A DNA stretch of 64,000 nucleotides from Acidobacteriota bacterium (GTDB lineage: Bacteria > Acidobacteriota > Vicinamibacteria > Fen-336): the NCBI GenBank assembly GCA_011526565.1, contig WYBL01000151.1, positions 1 to 64,000 of the forward strand. Reading direction: 5' to 3'. Numbering within the stretch: the stretch's first letter is position 1; every line of letters begins with the position of its first letter. Shown here one piece after another: positions 17,867 to 27,753 of the stretch. Made by a program: the position numbers and the translations under genes. The notes under the pieces were generated by a model. That model ran no database searches, had not been told where the DNA came from, and saw only the letters and a program-made list of their open reading frames with translations.

Positions 17867-19978
17867 TCAGCGGATCGGTTCGACCCGCATCCGCTCGACG
17901 CGCACGCCCTGCTCGGCGGGCTCGCCGAGCCGCGACCAGGTCGCGGTCCTCAACGTGACCTGAACCACCCCGTCCGCCGCCGGGCCCTCGAACGTCCACG
18001 GCGCCACCTCGTTGCCGACCTCGACCCGCGCGGCGGGGGAGTCCCCGACCCGGACCTCGACGGCGCGCGGGCCGGCCGGCGCCGGAAACGGCGCGCCCAT
18101 CCACAACGTGACGCGGTAGCGCGGCGATTCCACCAGCGGTCGCAGCCGCAGCCAGGCCCGCCCGCGTGACCATCGGTGGAGGCCGGGTGGCGGCTGCGGC
18201 CGCGTGTCGTCGAGGTACTGCTCGAACGCGATGTGCGGGCCCCAGATCTCGAGCGGCCCGCCGCGCGGGTGGAGAAAGCCCCGGGCGGCGCCGAAGTCGT
18301 CGCCGCCGACCACGACCTCGTCCGCGCGGGGGGCCGGCAGCCTCAGCCAGGCGTGCTCGAGCAGCCGCCACGGGTCTTCGCCCCAGGACAGCTTGTGCGC
18401 CGCGTGCAGCGCGCGCCGGGCCTCGTCCTCGCGCCCTGCCAGCGCCAGCAGTCGCGGCAGCGCGACGAGCGCGGTGTTGTCGCCCCCGATCACGCGCGGC
18501 CGTGCCGCCTCGTACGCGGCGAGCGCCTCCGCCGGCCGGTCCGCGCGGTAGAGCGCCTCCGCCCAGTCGAAGACCGCGCGCGCGGAGCGCGGCGCGGCGA
18601 CCGACGCAGCCTCTGCCCGCGCGAACGCGCCCGCGGCGTCGCCAGCCGCGAGCCGGGCGGCCGCGGCGCGGTTCTCGCCCCGCGCCGCCCACGCCTGGCG
18701 CGCCCTGTCCACGTAGGGAGCGTGGATCCAGGCCGCGAAGGCGATGCCGACCGCCAGGCCGAAGCGGGCGCCGCGCGAGCGCTCGCGCAGCGCCGCCAGG
18801 CCGGCTGCGGCGCCTACCGCGCCGATCACGACGAAGCCGCTGCGGTGGCGCGGCACCTCGTTCAGGAAGAACACGACGTGGTTGAGCAGGTAGTAGGAGA
18901 TCCAGCCCCAGACCAGGACGTAGCCGCGGTCCCAGCGCCAGGTGAACAGGTAGGCCCACAGCAGCCCGACGACGACGAGGTACCAGCCGTCCTCGAGCGC
19001 GATCACCAGCGGATGGCGGTAGGGCGGGTCCGAGCGCTCGAGTGTGAGCAGGCCGTGCAGGCCCTCGGGCCGGAAGAAGTGCCTGAAGTTCGCCCACGCC
19101 TTGTCGGCGAAGCGGTCGGGATGGCGGCGGATGCCGCGCAGCCCGAAGTGCATCGCCAGCTCCCGCTTGCGGGCGTTGCTCTCGGCGCCGTAGATCAGCG
19201 CCTGCTGGCGCGCGTACTGCTCCGGGGTCGCGAAGTTGTTGCAGTACCAGATGTTCTCGTAGACGGTCGTCTCGATCGGCACCGGCTCGCCGATCAGGAA
19301 GTAGTTGCGAGCGCTCCACGGCAGGATCACGCCGAGCCCGCCCGCGAGAAACAGCACGGCGGCCCGCCAGCGCGGCCGGGCGGCGCCGAAGACGAACAGC
19401 CAGAGGGCTCCCGCGGGGACGAACGCCGAGGTGATCGAGCGCGCCAGCGAGGCCGCGCCCAGCAGCGCGCCCGCGGCCAGCGCGCTGCGCGCCGACCCGG
19501 TGCGCCCGGTCCGCAGCAGCAGGGCCATCGCGGAGGTGAACAGCGGGATCGCGATGTTCTCGGTGATGGTCCAGGTCGGGATCTCGATCGAGTAGGCGTG
19601 CAGCGCGACGGCGACGCCCGCCAGCGTGCCCCAGCGCCCGCACAGCTCGCGGCCCATCGCCGCCACGGCCACTGCGGCGACGGCGCCCAGCAGGCACTGG
19701 ATCAGCCGCAGCGGCGCGAGCTCCGGGCCGAACAGGGCGAACACCGCGGCCAGGAAGAGGTGGTAGAGCGGCGCGATCGTCCAGTGGCCGTCCCACAGCC
19801 GCCACTCGTCGCTGTGGAGCACGTAGTGCAGCGGGTCCGGCTGCGCGAGGATGCGCAGCGCGTTGGTGAAATAGTGGTACTGGTGCTCGTACAGCAGCGG
19901 CGGGTCGGCGGCCAGCCAGTAGACCAGCCGCGCCGCGAACGCCAGGAGGAAGATCCCGGAAGCCCAGGCGGGCGGCAT
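17867..19978 (-). CDS. GT39/GT83-like membrane protein with C-terminal TPR-like and beta domains
   Basis: A 703-residue protein. Residues 1-420 hold about twelve membrane helices with the GT-C pattern (YEHQYHYFTNALRIL in the first loop, WSARNYFLIGEPVP later). Residues about 430-520 are Ala-rich helical repeats resembling tetratricopeptides (ARAEAASVAAPRSARAVFDW), and the last 180 residues look beta-rich. It is likely a periplasm-facing sugar transferase with a partner-binding domain. I start at ATG 19978, 12 bases after the SDR stop; a TTG at 19993 is an alternative. It forms an operon with the SDR gene upstream. Confidence 0.68.
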   Translation of the reverse strand: MPPAWASGIFLLAFAARLVYWLAADPPLLYEHQYHYFTNALRILAQPDPLHYVLHSDEWRLWDGHWTIAPLYHLFLAAVFALFGPELAPLRLIQCLLGAVAAVAVAAMGRELCGRWGTLAGVAVALHAYSIEIPTWTITENIAIPLFTSAMALLLRTGRTGSARSALAAGALLGAASLARSITSAFVPAGALWLFVFGAARPRWRAAVLFLAGGLGVILPWSARNYFLIGEPVPIETTVYENIWYCNNFATPEQYARQQALIYGAESNARKRELAMHFGLRGIRRHPDRFADKAWANFRHFFRPEGLHGLLTLERSDPPYRHPLVIALEDGWYLVVVGLLWAYLFTWRWDRGYVLVWGWISYYLLNHVVFFLNEVPRHRSGFVVIGAVGAAAGLAALRERSRGARFGLAVGIAFAAWIHAPYVDRARQAWAARGENRAAAARLAAGDAAGAFARAEAASVAAPRSARAVFDWAEALYRADRPAEALAAYEAARPRVIGGDNTALVALPRLLALAGREDEARRALHAAHKLSWGEDPWRLLEHAWLRLPAPRADEVVVGGDDFGAARGFLHPRGGPLEIWGPHIAFEQYLDDTRPQPPPGLHRWSRGRAWLRLRPLVESPRYRVTLWMGAPFPAPAGPRAVEVRVGDSPAARVEVGNEVAPWTFEGPAADGVVQVTLRTATWSRLGEPAEQGVRVERMRVEPIR

Positions 19979-19989
19979 CCGCCCGCGGA

Positions 19990-20727
19990 TCAAAGCCGGA
20001 GCCCCCCGTCCACGCCGACGACGGCGCCGTTCATGAACGCGGCCAGGTCGGAGGCCATGAACAGGTACACGGCGCCGACCTCCTCGGGCCGCGCCGCGCG
20101 CCGCGCCGGCAGCCGGGCGACCAGCGCGTCGCGCTCGGCGTCGGACAGCAGCGTCGGGGCGCCTTCGACGAGGCCGGCGGCGATCGCGTTGGCCGTGACG
20201 CCCGCGGGGCCGTACTCGCGGGCCCAGGTGCGGGTCAGGGCGATCAGGCCGCCGCCGCTGGTGGCCTCCGCGGTGCGGCCGGGGGCGCCGAGCAGGGCCG
20301 CGACCGAGAGCCCGGAGAGGATGCGGCCGGCGCCGCGCGCGACCATGTGGGCCGCGACGGCCTCGGTGCAGATGCGCGCCCCGCCCAGGTGGACGTCGAG
20401 CGCCCGCTGCCAGCCTTCTTCGCCGCCCTGGTCGGGCAGGCCGACGTGGGCCTGGTTCACCAGCACGTCGATGCGGCCCCACTCGGAGAGCACGTGGTCG
20501 ACCATCCGTTCGACGGCCAGGGCGTCGGTGACGTCCGCCTCGAACGGCAGCGCGTCGCCGTCGTCCACGCCGATCGCGGCCGCCGCGGCGGAGAGCCGCG
20601 CGCCGTCGGAGTCGACGAGCGCGACCTGGGCGCCGGCCGCCGCCAGCGCGCGGGCCGCGGCCCCGCCGACGAGGCCGCCGGCTCCGGTGACGAGCGCCAC
20701 CCGCCCGGAGAGGTCGAAGGGACTCAC
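19990..20727 (-). CDS. SDR-fold protein lacking catalytic Tyr and Lys
   Basis: A 245-residue Rossmann-fold protein clearly of the classical short-chain dehydrogenase family. The cofactor motif TGAGGLVGG and the Asp after strand beta-2 (ALVDSDG) are intact. The catalytic region is not: the YxxxK motif expected in NYAASKAG reads AEATSGGG, so Tyr is Glu and Lys is Gly. The NNAG motif reads NQAH. The active-site Ser appears kept (LSVAALLG). I checked the codons directly. The rest, including TANAIAAG and the C-terminal VDGG, is normal and open, so it is not decaying. It may bind NAD(P) without oxidoreductase activity. It is followed at 12 bases by the membrane glycosyltransferase. Confidence 0.8.
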   Translation of the reverse strand: MSPFDLSGRVALVTGAGGLVGGAAARALAAAGAQVALVDSDGARLSAAAAAIGVDDGDALPFEADVTDALAVERMVDHVLSEWGRIDVLVNQAHVGLPDQGGEEGWQRALDVHLGGARICTEAVAAHMVARGAGRILSGLSVAALLGAPGRTAEATSGGGLIALTRTWAREYGPAGVTANAIAAGLVEGAPTLLSDAERDALVARLPARRAARPEEVGAVYLFMASDLAAFMNGAVVGVDGGLRL

Positions 20728-20731
20728 GGCG

Positions 20732-22414
20732 CTACTCGAGGGTGACCGAGACGCTGGCGCGGCCGTCCGTCGAGCGCGCGTAGTAGTCGGGGAAGAGCTG
20801 GCGCAGGCGGTCGATCTTGGCGATCTGGGCCGCGTCCGGCTCGACGCCGATCGCGACGTAGATCCACGCCTGGCGGTGCGACACCGGCGCTTCGCCCGCC
20901 GGCGGCGTGCGCTCGCCGAGCGCGGCGATCACCTGGCCGATCGTGACGTCGACGCGGGTGCCGCCGAAGGTCACGCCCGCCCCGGGGCCCGTCGAGGCCG
21001 TCGTGCCGACGAGGCCGGTGGGCGAGCGGACGAAGAAGAACGGCGGCACTTCGTCGGGGCGCCGCAGTCCCATCAGGTACTGGTCGAGTTCGCCGTAGCG
21101 AGCGCTGTGGTCGACCCCGGTGCGGAACTGGCCGCCGCCGAGGTCGCTGATCTCGTTGCCCTCGAGGTGGGAGCCGTTCGAGTCCATGAAGAAGCTCCAG
21201 TGCGCGCTCTGGCGTCCGAGCAGTTCGCCGCTGACGCGGCCGGCCTCCTCGAAGCGGGCGAGTGCCAGCCAGCGGTGGCCGGTCTCGTGGGCCAGGATCG
21301 ACAGCGCCGACTGGTCGCCGAGCAGCCGGCTCGCGAAATCGTCCGGGTACTTCCCGATCGTGTCCATCAGCAGGAAGCTCTCCAGCCGTCCGCCGCTGCC
21401 GTACTCGGCGGAGTAGTCGAACGCGCCGGAGCCGATGCCCGCGATCTCGTTCCTGACGGTCTGCTCGAAGGCGAAGGTACCGCTGCCCGCCATCCGCCGC
21501 GACGTGAACACCACGAGCTGCATGTAGTCGTCGGGGTAGGCGGCGTAGAACTTCCGCGCCACCGCCGCGGTGTCGAGCTCGTCGTTGTCGCGGAACGTCT
21601 CGGCCAGCGCGCCGGCGCTGACGGCGCCGCCCGGGTTCGAGAAGTCGACCGGCGTCACGCCGTTCAGCGCCTCGCCCGGCGCGACCCCGGTCGCCGCGGT
21701 GCTGAGGCTGGTTGCCATCGTCGAGGCGTACGCGAACTCGATCGCCCCGTCGGCACGCAGCGTCACCTCGAAGGTGTTGGCGTCGCCGATCCCGAACTGC
21801 GGGACCTGGGTCCAGGTCACGGTGAAGCGGGCGCCGTCGCCGGCGTGGGTCACCGAGCCGCCTGCCGACGGGTCGAGGTCCGCCAGCAGCGGGGCGATCC
21901 GCGGCGGACCGTTGACGAGGCGGCCGATGTCGCGTGCCGTCGAGGCGCCGTCGCCCTGGCCGAAGGTGAGGTTGCCGTCGGAGTTGACGTGGACCTCGCT
22001 CCAGGTCCGGCCGTGGAAGGGGAACGCGAACGGCAGCGGCACGACCGTGGTGTCGTCGTCGCCCAGCCCGAGGCGGGTGCCCGTGCCTCCCGCGACCGCC
22101 CGGTCGGTGCGGGTCACCACGTACGTGCCGTCCTGCGGGGAGATGGTGACGCCCACGCCCTGCAGGTCGAAGTCCTTGCGGAACAGCGCGAGGTCGCCCT
22201 CGTCGCGCAGCACGGCTATCTCGCCGACGCGCTCGGCTGCCGCGCGCACGTCGCTGGCCCGCACCGGCCCGCGGCGCGCCCGCTCCTCCTGGTGCAGCCA
22301 CAGCGACTCCAGCGCGGTGCGGTCGCCCGTGCCGCACCAGCCGGGCGGCGGTGCGGCCGCCAGCGGGGTCGAGACGGCGCACGCGAAGGCGACCAGGGCG
22401 GATGTTCGGCGCAT
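20732..22414 (-). CDS. Secreted NIDO-like protein with HETGH metalloprotease-like motif
   Basis: An exported protein of 560 residues with a signal peptide (residues 1-22, ending LAAA). The first half has a nidogen-like beta domain (PFAFPFHGRTWSEVHVNSDGNLTFG, then DANTFEVTLRADGAIEFAY), a module seen in secreted and adhesion proteins. The second half has AHETGHRWLA at about residue 355, a zinc-binding HExxH-like motif (HETGH), with a possible third ligand downstream. It may be a secreted protease or an adhesin. ATG 22414 is preceded by GAGGAG, and the longer open frame upstream is rejected because it overlaps the dihydropyrimidinase on the same strand. Confidence 0.7.
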   Translation of the reverse strand: MRRTSALVAFACAVSTPLAAAPPPGWCGTGDRTALESLWLHQEERARRGPVRASDVRAAAERVGEIAVLRDEGDLALFRKDFDLQGVGVTISPQDGTYVVTRTDRAVAGGTGTRLGLGDDDTTVVPLPFAFPFHGRTWSEVHVNSDGNLTFGQGDGASTARDIGRLVNGPPRIAPLLADLDPSAGGSVTHAGDGARFTVTWTQVPQFGIGDANTFEVTLRADGAIEFAYASTMATSLSTAATGVAPGEALNGVTPVDFSNPGGAVSAGALAETFRDNDELDTAAVARKFYAAYPDDYMQLVVFTSRRMAGSGTFAFEQTVRNEIAGIGSGAFDYSAEYGSGGRLESFLLMDTIGKYPDDFASRLLGDQSALSILAHETGHRWLALARFEEAGRVSGELLGRQSAHWSFFMDSNGSHLEGNEISDLGGGQFRTGVDHSARYGELDQYLMGLRRPDEVPPFFFVRSPTGLVGTTASTGPGAGVTFGGTRVDVTIGQVIAALGERTPPAGEAPVSHRQAWIYVAIGVEPDAAQIAKIDRLRQLFPDYYARSTDGRASVSVTLE

Positions 22415-22437
22415 GTGGACTACTCCTCGAGGCGAGT

Positions 22438-23889
22438 CTACGCCAAGCCGGCGACCGGGCCCCGGGCCAGAAAGCGGCCCCGGCCGGCGCTGCCGACCCA
22501 CTCGAAGTCGTGCACCAGCAGCTCGCCCCGGCTCAGCACCGTGCGCGGCCAGCCGCGGACGGTCAGCCCCTCGAAGGGCGTGTGGTCGACGTTCTGGTGC
22601 AGCCGCTCGGCCGAGATCGCCACCTCGCGCTCGCGATCGAAGAGGACGACGTCGGCGTCCGCCCAAGGGGCCAGCGTGCCCTTGCGCGGGTAGAGACCGA
22701 AGCGGCGCGCAGCCGCCGCGCTCGTCACCTCCACGAAGCGGGACGGCGAGAGCCGCCCGGCCGTGACCCCGAAGTGGTGGACGAGCGCCATTCGCGTCTC
22801 GATTCCCGCGCCGCCGCCGGGCAGGCGGTCGAACGAGGGCGGTGTCGCCGACCACGGCTCCTCCGGAGCGGTCGGCTGCACGCCGGCGGGCGTGCGTCGG
22901 AACTCGGGCGTCCGCCGCTGGCCGCGCCGCTGGGCGCGGGTGAACGGGCAATGGTCGGTGACCACGAAGTCGAGCCCGCCGTCGCGCAGCGCCGCCCACA
23001 GCGCTTCGCGGTCGGAGTCGCGTCGAAGCGGCGGCGCCATGGCGAAGAGGTCGGCGTCGGCGCCTGCGTAGACCGCGTCCGTCAGCACCAGGTGCTGCGG
23101 GCACACCTCGCCCGTCGCCGCCTGCCCGCCTGCGCGGGCGCGGGCGAGGGCTGCCAGCCCGGCCTCTGCCGAGACGTGCACGACGTGGACCGGGTTGCCG
23201 GCGATGGCGGCCAGGGCGAGCGCGCGCTCGGTCGCCTCGGCCTCGCCCGTCGCCGGGTGGCACAACGGGTGGAACGCGGCGTGGGTGTGGCCCGCGCGCC
23301 GGTGGTGGGCGACCAGGTGGCGGATCACGTCGTGGTTCTCGGCGTGGACCAGGGCCAGGCCGCCGTGGGCCGCGAGGGCCTCGAACCCGGCGAGCAGTTC
23401 GCCGTCGTCGAGCCGCAGCCCGTCGTAGGCCATGTAGAACTTGAAGCTGGGCACGCCCGCCGCGATCACCTCCGGCACCTCGGCCAGGCTGCGCGGGTCG
23501 GTCCGGTGGAAGGTCATGTGCAGCCCGAAGTCGATGGCGGCTGCCGCTTCGGCTTCGGCCCGCCGCGCGGCCAGGGCCGCCATCCAGGTCTCGTCCGCGC
23601 GCGCCTCGACGAAATCGATCACGGTCGTGGTGCCGCCGCAGGCCGCGGCGATCGTGCCGGTCTGCCAGTCGTCCGCCGAGACCACCCGCGCCGGCCCCTG
23701 GGGGTAGGCGAGGTGCACGTGGGGGTCGATCCCGCCCGGCAGCACGAGCGTCCCGCGCGCGTCGAGTTCGCGCCGGCCCGCGAGTCGCTCGCCGAGCGCA
23801 GCGACGCGCCCGTCGAGGATGCCGACGTCGGCGACCCGCTCCGCTCCGTCCGTCACCACGGTTCCGCCGCGCACCACGATGTCGAACAT
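22438..23889 (-). CDS. hydA-like: Dihydropyrimidinase/hydantoinase-like cyclic amidase
   Basis: A cytosolic zinc amidohydrolase opening cyclic amide rings such as dihydrouracil or hydantoins. All metal ligands are present: HVHLAY (His-x-His), the carboxylated Lys in SFKFYMAYDG, His in LVHAEN, His in VHVSAEAG and Asp in VVTDHCPF. Length, 483 residues, matches the family. It starts at ATG 23889 and follows the cytochrome-barrel gene by 4 bases on the same strand, so it lies in the same leftward cluster although the functions differ. Other pyrimidine-breakdown genes are absent nearby. Confidence 0.87.
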   Translation of the reverse strand: MFDIVVRGGTVVTDGAERVADVGILDGRVAALGERLAGRRELDARGTLVLPGGIDPHVHLAYPQGPARVVSADDWQTGTIAAACGGTTTVIDFVEARADETWMAALAARRAEAEAAAAIDFGLHMTFHRTDPRSLAEVPEVIAAGVPSFKFYMAYDGLRLDDGELLAGFEALAAHGGLALVHAENHDVIRHLVAHHRRAGHTHAAFHPLCHPATGEAEATERALALAAIAGNPVHVVHVSAEAGLAALARARAGGQAATGEVCPQHLVLTDAVYAGADADLFAMAPPLRRDSDREALWAALRDGGLDFVVTDHCPFTRAQRRGQRRTPEFRRTPAGVQPTAPEEPWSATPPSFDRLPGGGAGIETRMALVHHFGVTAGRLSPSRFVEVTSAAAARRFGLYPRKGTLAPWADADVVLFDREREVAISAERLHQNVDHTPFEGLTVRGWPRTVLSRGELLVHDFEWVGSAGRGRFLARGPVAGLA

Positions 23890-23892
23890 GGA

Positions 23893-24950
23893 TCACCAGC
23901 CCTGCCAGAAGCCGCCGTCCGCCATGTCCCACAGCACGAAGGCGTGGAGACGGTGTCGCTCTCCCGGCCGCCGGCCGTGGACCGGGAACTCGAGCCCGAG
24001 GTTGAGCGCGACGTGGCCGCGCTTGCTCAGGGCCGCGTGAACCTGGGGGATCAGGGTCAGCCGCCAGCGGGCCTCCGCGTCGAACGGAGCGACGAGCGTG
24101 GCCTCCAGCCCGGGCACGATGCCCCGCGGGCGCGCGCCGGGCTTCCAGTGGACGACCTGGGAGAGCTCGAGATCGCCGTCCGCGGGCGTGCCCGGCGGCA
24201 GGTGCAGGCGCAGCGTGCCCTGCAGCGAAAAGTGGCCGCCCAGCGGCGTCGCCTGGGACAGGTAGGGAACCAGCACCAGATCGCCGTCGTCGCGCAGCGG
24301 GATCTCGGCGTCGAGCCCCGCCGCCAGCAGCAGGCGGTCGTCGCCCGTGCGCACGGCCCACTTCGCGCCCAGTTCCGCCTCGTCGACCTCGCGGAGGCCC
24401 GGCTCCGACCGCTGGCTCAGCTTGGCCTCGAGCTGCCAGCGCGGGCTGATCCGCCGCGCGTGGTAGAGCGTCGAGCGCACGACGTCGCCGTCGTCGTCGC
24501 GCCGGTCGCGACGTTGAAGGAAGAGCAGCTCGGTCTCCGGGAAGGCCTTGATCGAGCGCACCGGCCGCGTGAAGTTGAGCTCGCCGCGCGGGTAGCCCCG
24601 GGTGTCGGCGAACGTGCCCAGGTGGGCGACCACCGCGTCGATCTCGGCAGGCGTCAGGCGCTCGCGGTGGGCCGGCATCTGGTCGGAGAGGCCCAGCGCC
24701 GTCCCGCCGTGGGCGACCACCAGCCGCCAGTCGGACGCCGGCTCCCGGCTGTTGAACATCGGGTCGGTGAAGTCGGCCGGCGGGTTGCGGAAGTTGGAGA
24801 GCAGCGGGTGGCCCTCGGGCAGCCCGCTGCCGGCGGTCGTGTGGCAGCGCGCGCAGTGTCGGACGTACAGCGCGGCGCCGTCGGTCCCGGCGCCCGCGGC
24901 CGGCCCCGCCAGGCCGGCCACCAGCACGAGGAGCGCCGTGCCCCGCGCCG

Positions 24951-24954
<4 letters not shown>
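23893..24954 (-). CDS. Cytochrome c domain fused to a beta-barrel-like region
   Basis: An exported protein with a signal peptide (residues 1-21) and a small cytochrome c domain (residues about 25-115) carrying one haem motif, CARCH, and a likely axial Met in DQMPAHR. The remaining 230 residues are rich in alternating polar/hydrophobic stretches (for example DLVLVPYLSQATPL, FSLQGTLRLHL, HVALNLGLEFPV) and end in a Trp, like outer-membrane barrels. This could be an outer-membrane electron conduit. It overlaps the stop of the MauG-like gene in ATGA (24951-24954), so the two are made together. Confidence 0.7.
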
Positions 24955-26009
<1,055 letters not shown>

Positions 26010-26141
26010 GCCGTACAGCGAGCAACAGGCGTGCCTCCGGGCCCGAAAATCGCCTGGCCGCGTCCGATTCCGCTTGACGGCGCTCAGGCGGCGCCGGAGC
26101 TTGAAACTGGGCGGGGTTCTGGCGCGGGAGGGCCCTCGTCG

Positions 26142-26405
26142 ATGCTGGCGATCCGCTGTGATCCCAACGTCCCGGCCGCGGTGGCCGACGCGGTGCGGGT
26201 GCCGATCGAACACGCCGGGGTGAGCTGGACCGGACTCGGAGAGGTCTTCGTCTACTGCGTTCCCGATCCCCGGGGCGCGCGCGAGCTCGTCGTGCGCGTG
26301 AGCACGCTGCAGGGCGTCGTGCCGATCCTGTTCCGCCTCGAGGGGCTGGACTCGCGCAGCGTCGAATCGACTTTGCGCGGCACGCTGCAGCGGGGCGACC
26401 TCTGA
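26142..26405 (+). CDS. Small hypothetical protein
   Basis: An 87-residue soluble protein beginning MLAIRCDPNVPAAVADAV, with mixed alpha/beta character and no motif I recognise (VFVYCVPDPRGARELVVRV). It sits between the MauG gene and the phage attachment site and is the last host gene before the prophage. The longer open frame upstream of 26142 is antisense to the MauG gene and is rejected. An arginine-rich leader frame aside, the start at ATG 26142 is the only good one. Confidence 0.5.
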   Translation: MLAIRCDPNVPAAVADAVRVPIEHAGVSWTGLGEVFVYCVPDPRGARELVVRVSTLQGVVPILFRLEGLDSRSVESTLRGTLQRGDL

Positions 26406-26410
26406 GGATC

Positions 26411-26457
26411 TGGTACGCCCGATAGGGCTCGAACCAATTCCGGGGCCTATCGGGCGT
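26411..26457 (-). other. attL: attL: tRNA 3'-end fragment with 12-bp inverted repeat
   Basis: Read on the minus strand, the sequence ending at 26411 is a tRNA 3' end: T-loop GGTTCGAGC, T-stem 3' half CCTAT, acceptor CGGGCGT, discriminator A and CCA (26411-26435). No D-arm or anticodon arm is present, so it is not a full tRNA. Its acceptor and T-stem half (26415-26426) recurs as a perfect 12-base inverted repeat at 26446-26457, inside the phage side. This is the kind of site tyrosine integrases use in tRNA genes. The intact tRNA would be at the right end, outside the window. Confidence 0.75.
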
Positions 26458-26508
26458 CGCTGGCTGCAAATACGGCAGGAAACAGGGGCTTGCGCCGCAG
26501 CAAATGAC

Positions 26509-27654
26509 CTATTCCGAACCCCCCTGGGTGACATTTCGGGTGACATCGCCCCCGAAGTAGGCCGCCTCGAGGCGATCGACCACGGCCGGGTCCCCCGCCG
26601 GGAGCCAGCCGCCGTACACGTCCACCGTCATCTGGATCGACGAGTGGCCGAGCTGCCGGCTCACGTAGTAGACCGGCGCGTGGCCGATGAGCAGCGTGGT
26701 CGCGTAGGTGTGCCGCAGGCAGTGGGGCGAGTGGTGGGGCGGCAGGCCCGCGCGCTTCAGCGCCCGCTTGAAGGCCAGCGAGACGACCTTCTGGTCGATC
26801 GGCCGGTCGGCGCCGCCGCTGGGGAACAGCCACTCGGAGCGCGGCACACCGGTCTCCAGCGCCACGCGGCGAGTCGCCTTGTCGTGCTGGCGCAGCGCCT
26901 CGACCAGGCCCTGGCAGAGGTCGACTTCGCGGGCCTCGCCGGTCTTCGGCGGTTCGAGCACCGCCCGGCTCCAGCTCTGGTCGATCCTCAGCTTCCGGCC
27001 TTTCAGGTCGACGTCGTCCCAGCGCAGGGCCTCGGCCTCCCCGGGCCGCGCCCCGGTGAGCGCCATCACCTGCCACAGCAACGTGAACCGCGACTCGGAC
27101 TCGGCCGCCGCGAGGAAGGCGCGGAGCTGCTCGGGCGTGAAGGCCTTCACCTTCGCCCGCTTCTCGGCGCGCGACCGGCGCAGCAGCCCCCGCCGACCCC
27201 GAGTCGTCGCCGCCGGGTTTCGCTCGATGAGGTGGTCTTCCTCGCGCGCGGTCTCGAACACGGCGTGCAACACCCGCAGCGTGTTCTGCACCGTCTTCTT
27301 CGCCAGGCCGCGGGTCAGTAGCTCGGCCGCCAAGTCGCGCACATGCGCGCTCGTTACCTGGCTCAGCGGCAGCGGGCCCAACGTCGGCAGGACCTGGCTC
27401 TGCAGCACCGAGGTGTAGACGCGGGCCGTGCCCACTCGCAGAGTGGGCGAGACCTGCTCGAGCCACCGCTGGGCGTAGACCGCCAGGGTGTGCTCGCAGC
27501 CCGGCGCCGGCCTTCGCCCAAGGGCCCGCGCTTCCTCGGCGGCCGCTGCCGCGGTGCGGAACTGCCGGAACCGAACCTTGCCGGTCGCTGGGTCGTGCCA
27601 CTTCAGCGCGACGCCGCGCCGGCCCACCCGCCTCACGATCGATGGTGTTCTCAC
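26509..27654 (-). CDS. int: Tyrosine recombinase (phage integrase)
   Basis: A site-specific recombinase of 381 residues that inserts and removes the phage. It has an N-terminal arm-binding-like part (about 1-60), a core-binding domain (LAVYAQRWLEQVSP, to about 165), and a catalytic domain with the Arg in ALTGARPGE, HxxR in PHCLRHTYA, a conserved His in QLGHSS and the nucleophile Tyr in VDVYGG. Start is GTG 27654. The stop lies about 50 bases from the tRNA fragment, the typical integrase-next-to-att arrangement. It probably recognises the inverted-repeat core noted there. Confidence 0.92.
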   Translation of the reverse strand: MRTPSIVRRVGRRGVALKWHDPATGKVRFRQFRTAAAAAEEARALGRRPAPGCEHTLAVYAQRWLEQVSPTLRVGTARVYTSVLQSQVLPTLGPLPLSQVTSAHVRDLAAELLTRGLAKKTVQNTLRVLHAVFETAREEDHLIERNPAATTRGRRGLLRRSRAEKRAKVKAFTPEQLRAFLAAAESESRFTLLWQVMALTGARPGEAEALRWDDVDLKGRKLRIDQSWSRAVLEPPKTGEAREVDLCQGLVEALRQHDKATRRVALETGVPRSEWLFPSGGADRPIDQKVVSLAFKRALKRAGLPPHHSPHCLRHTYATTLLIGHAPVYYVSRQLGHSSIQMTVDVYGGWLPAGDPAVVDRLEAAYFGGDVTRNVTQGGSE

Positions 27655-27753
27655 TCCGGGAACGGTGGGCCCCGCCGGGCCTCAGCACAAGTTCCGAATC
27701 GTTCCTAGGGATGCATCATGGGTCTGGTCGACCAGCGCACGTCGACGCGGAAG

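Noticed and set aside
26411..26457. A complete tRNA gene
   Set aside because: Only the T-loop, acceptor and CCA are present; D-arm and anticodon arm are missing and too few bases lie between the arms.
26415..26457. Terminator for the small gene 26142-26405
   Set aside because: The stem is perfect but there is no T-run, and the left arm is explained as a tRNA 3' end.
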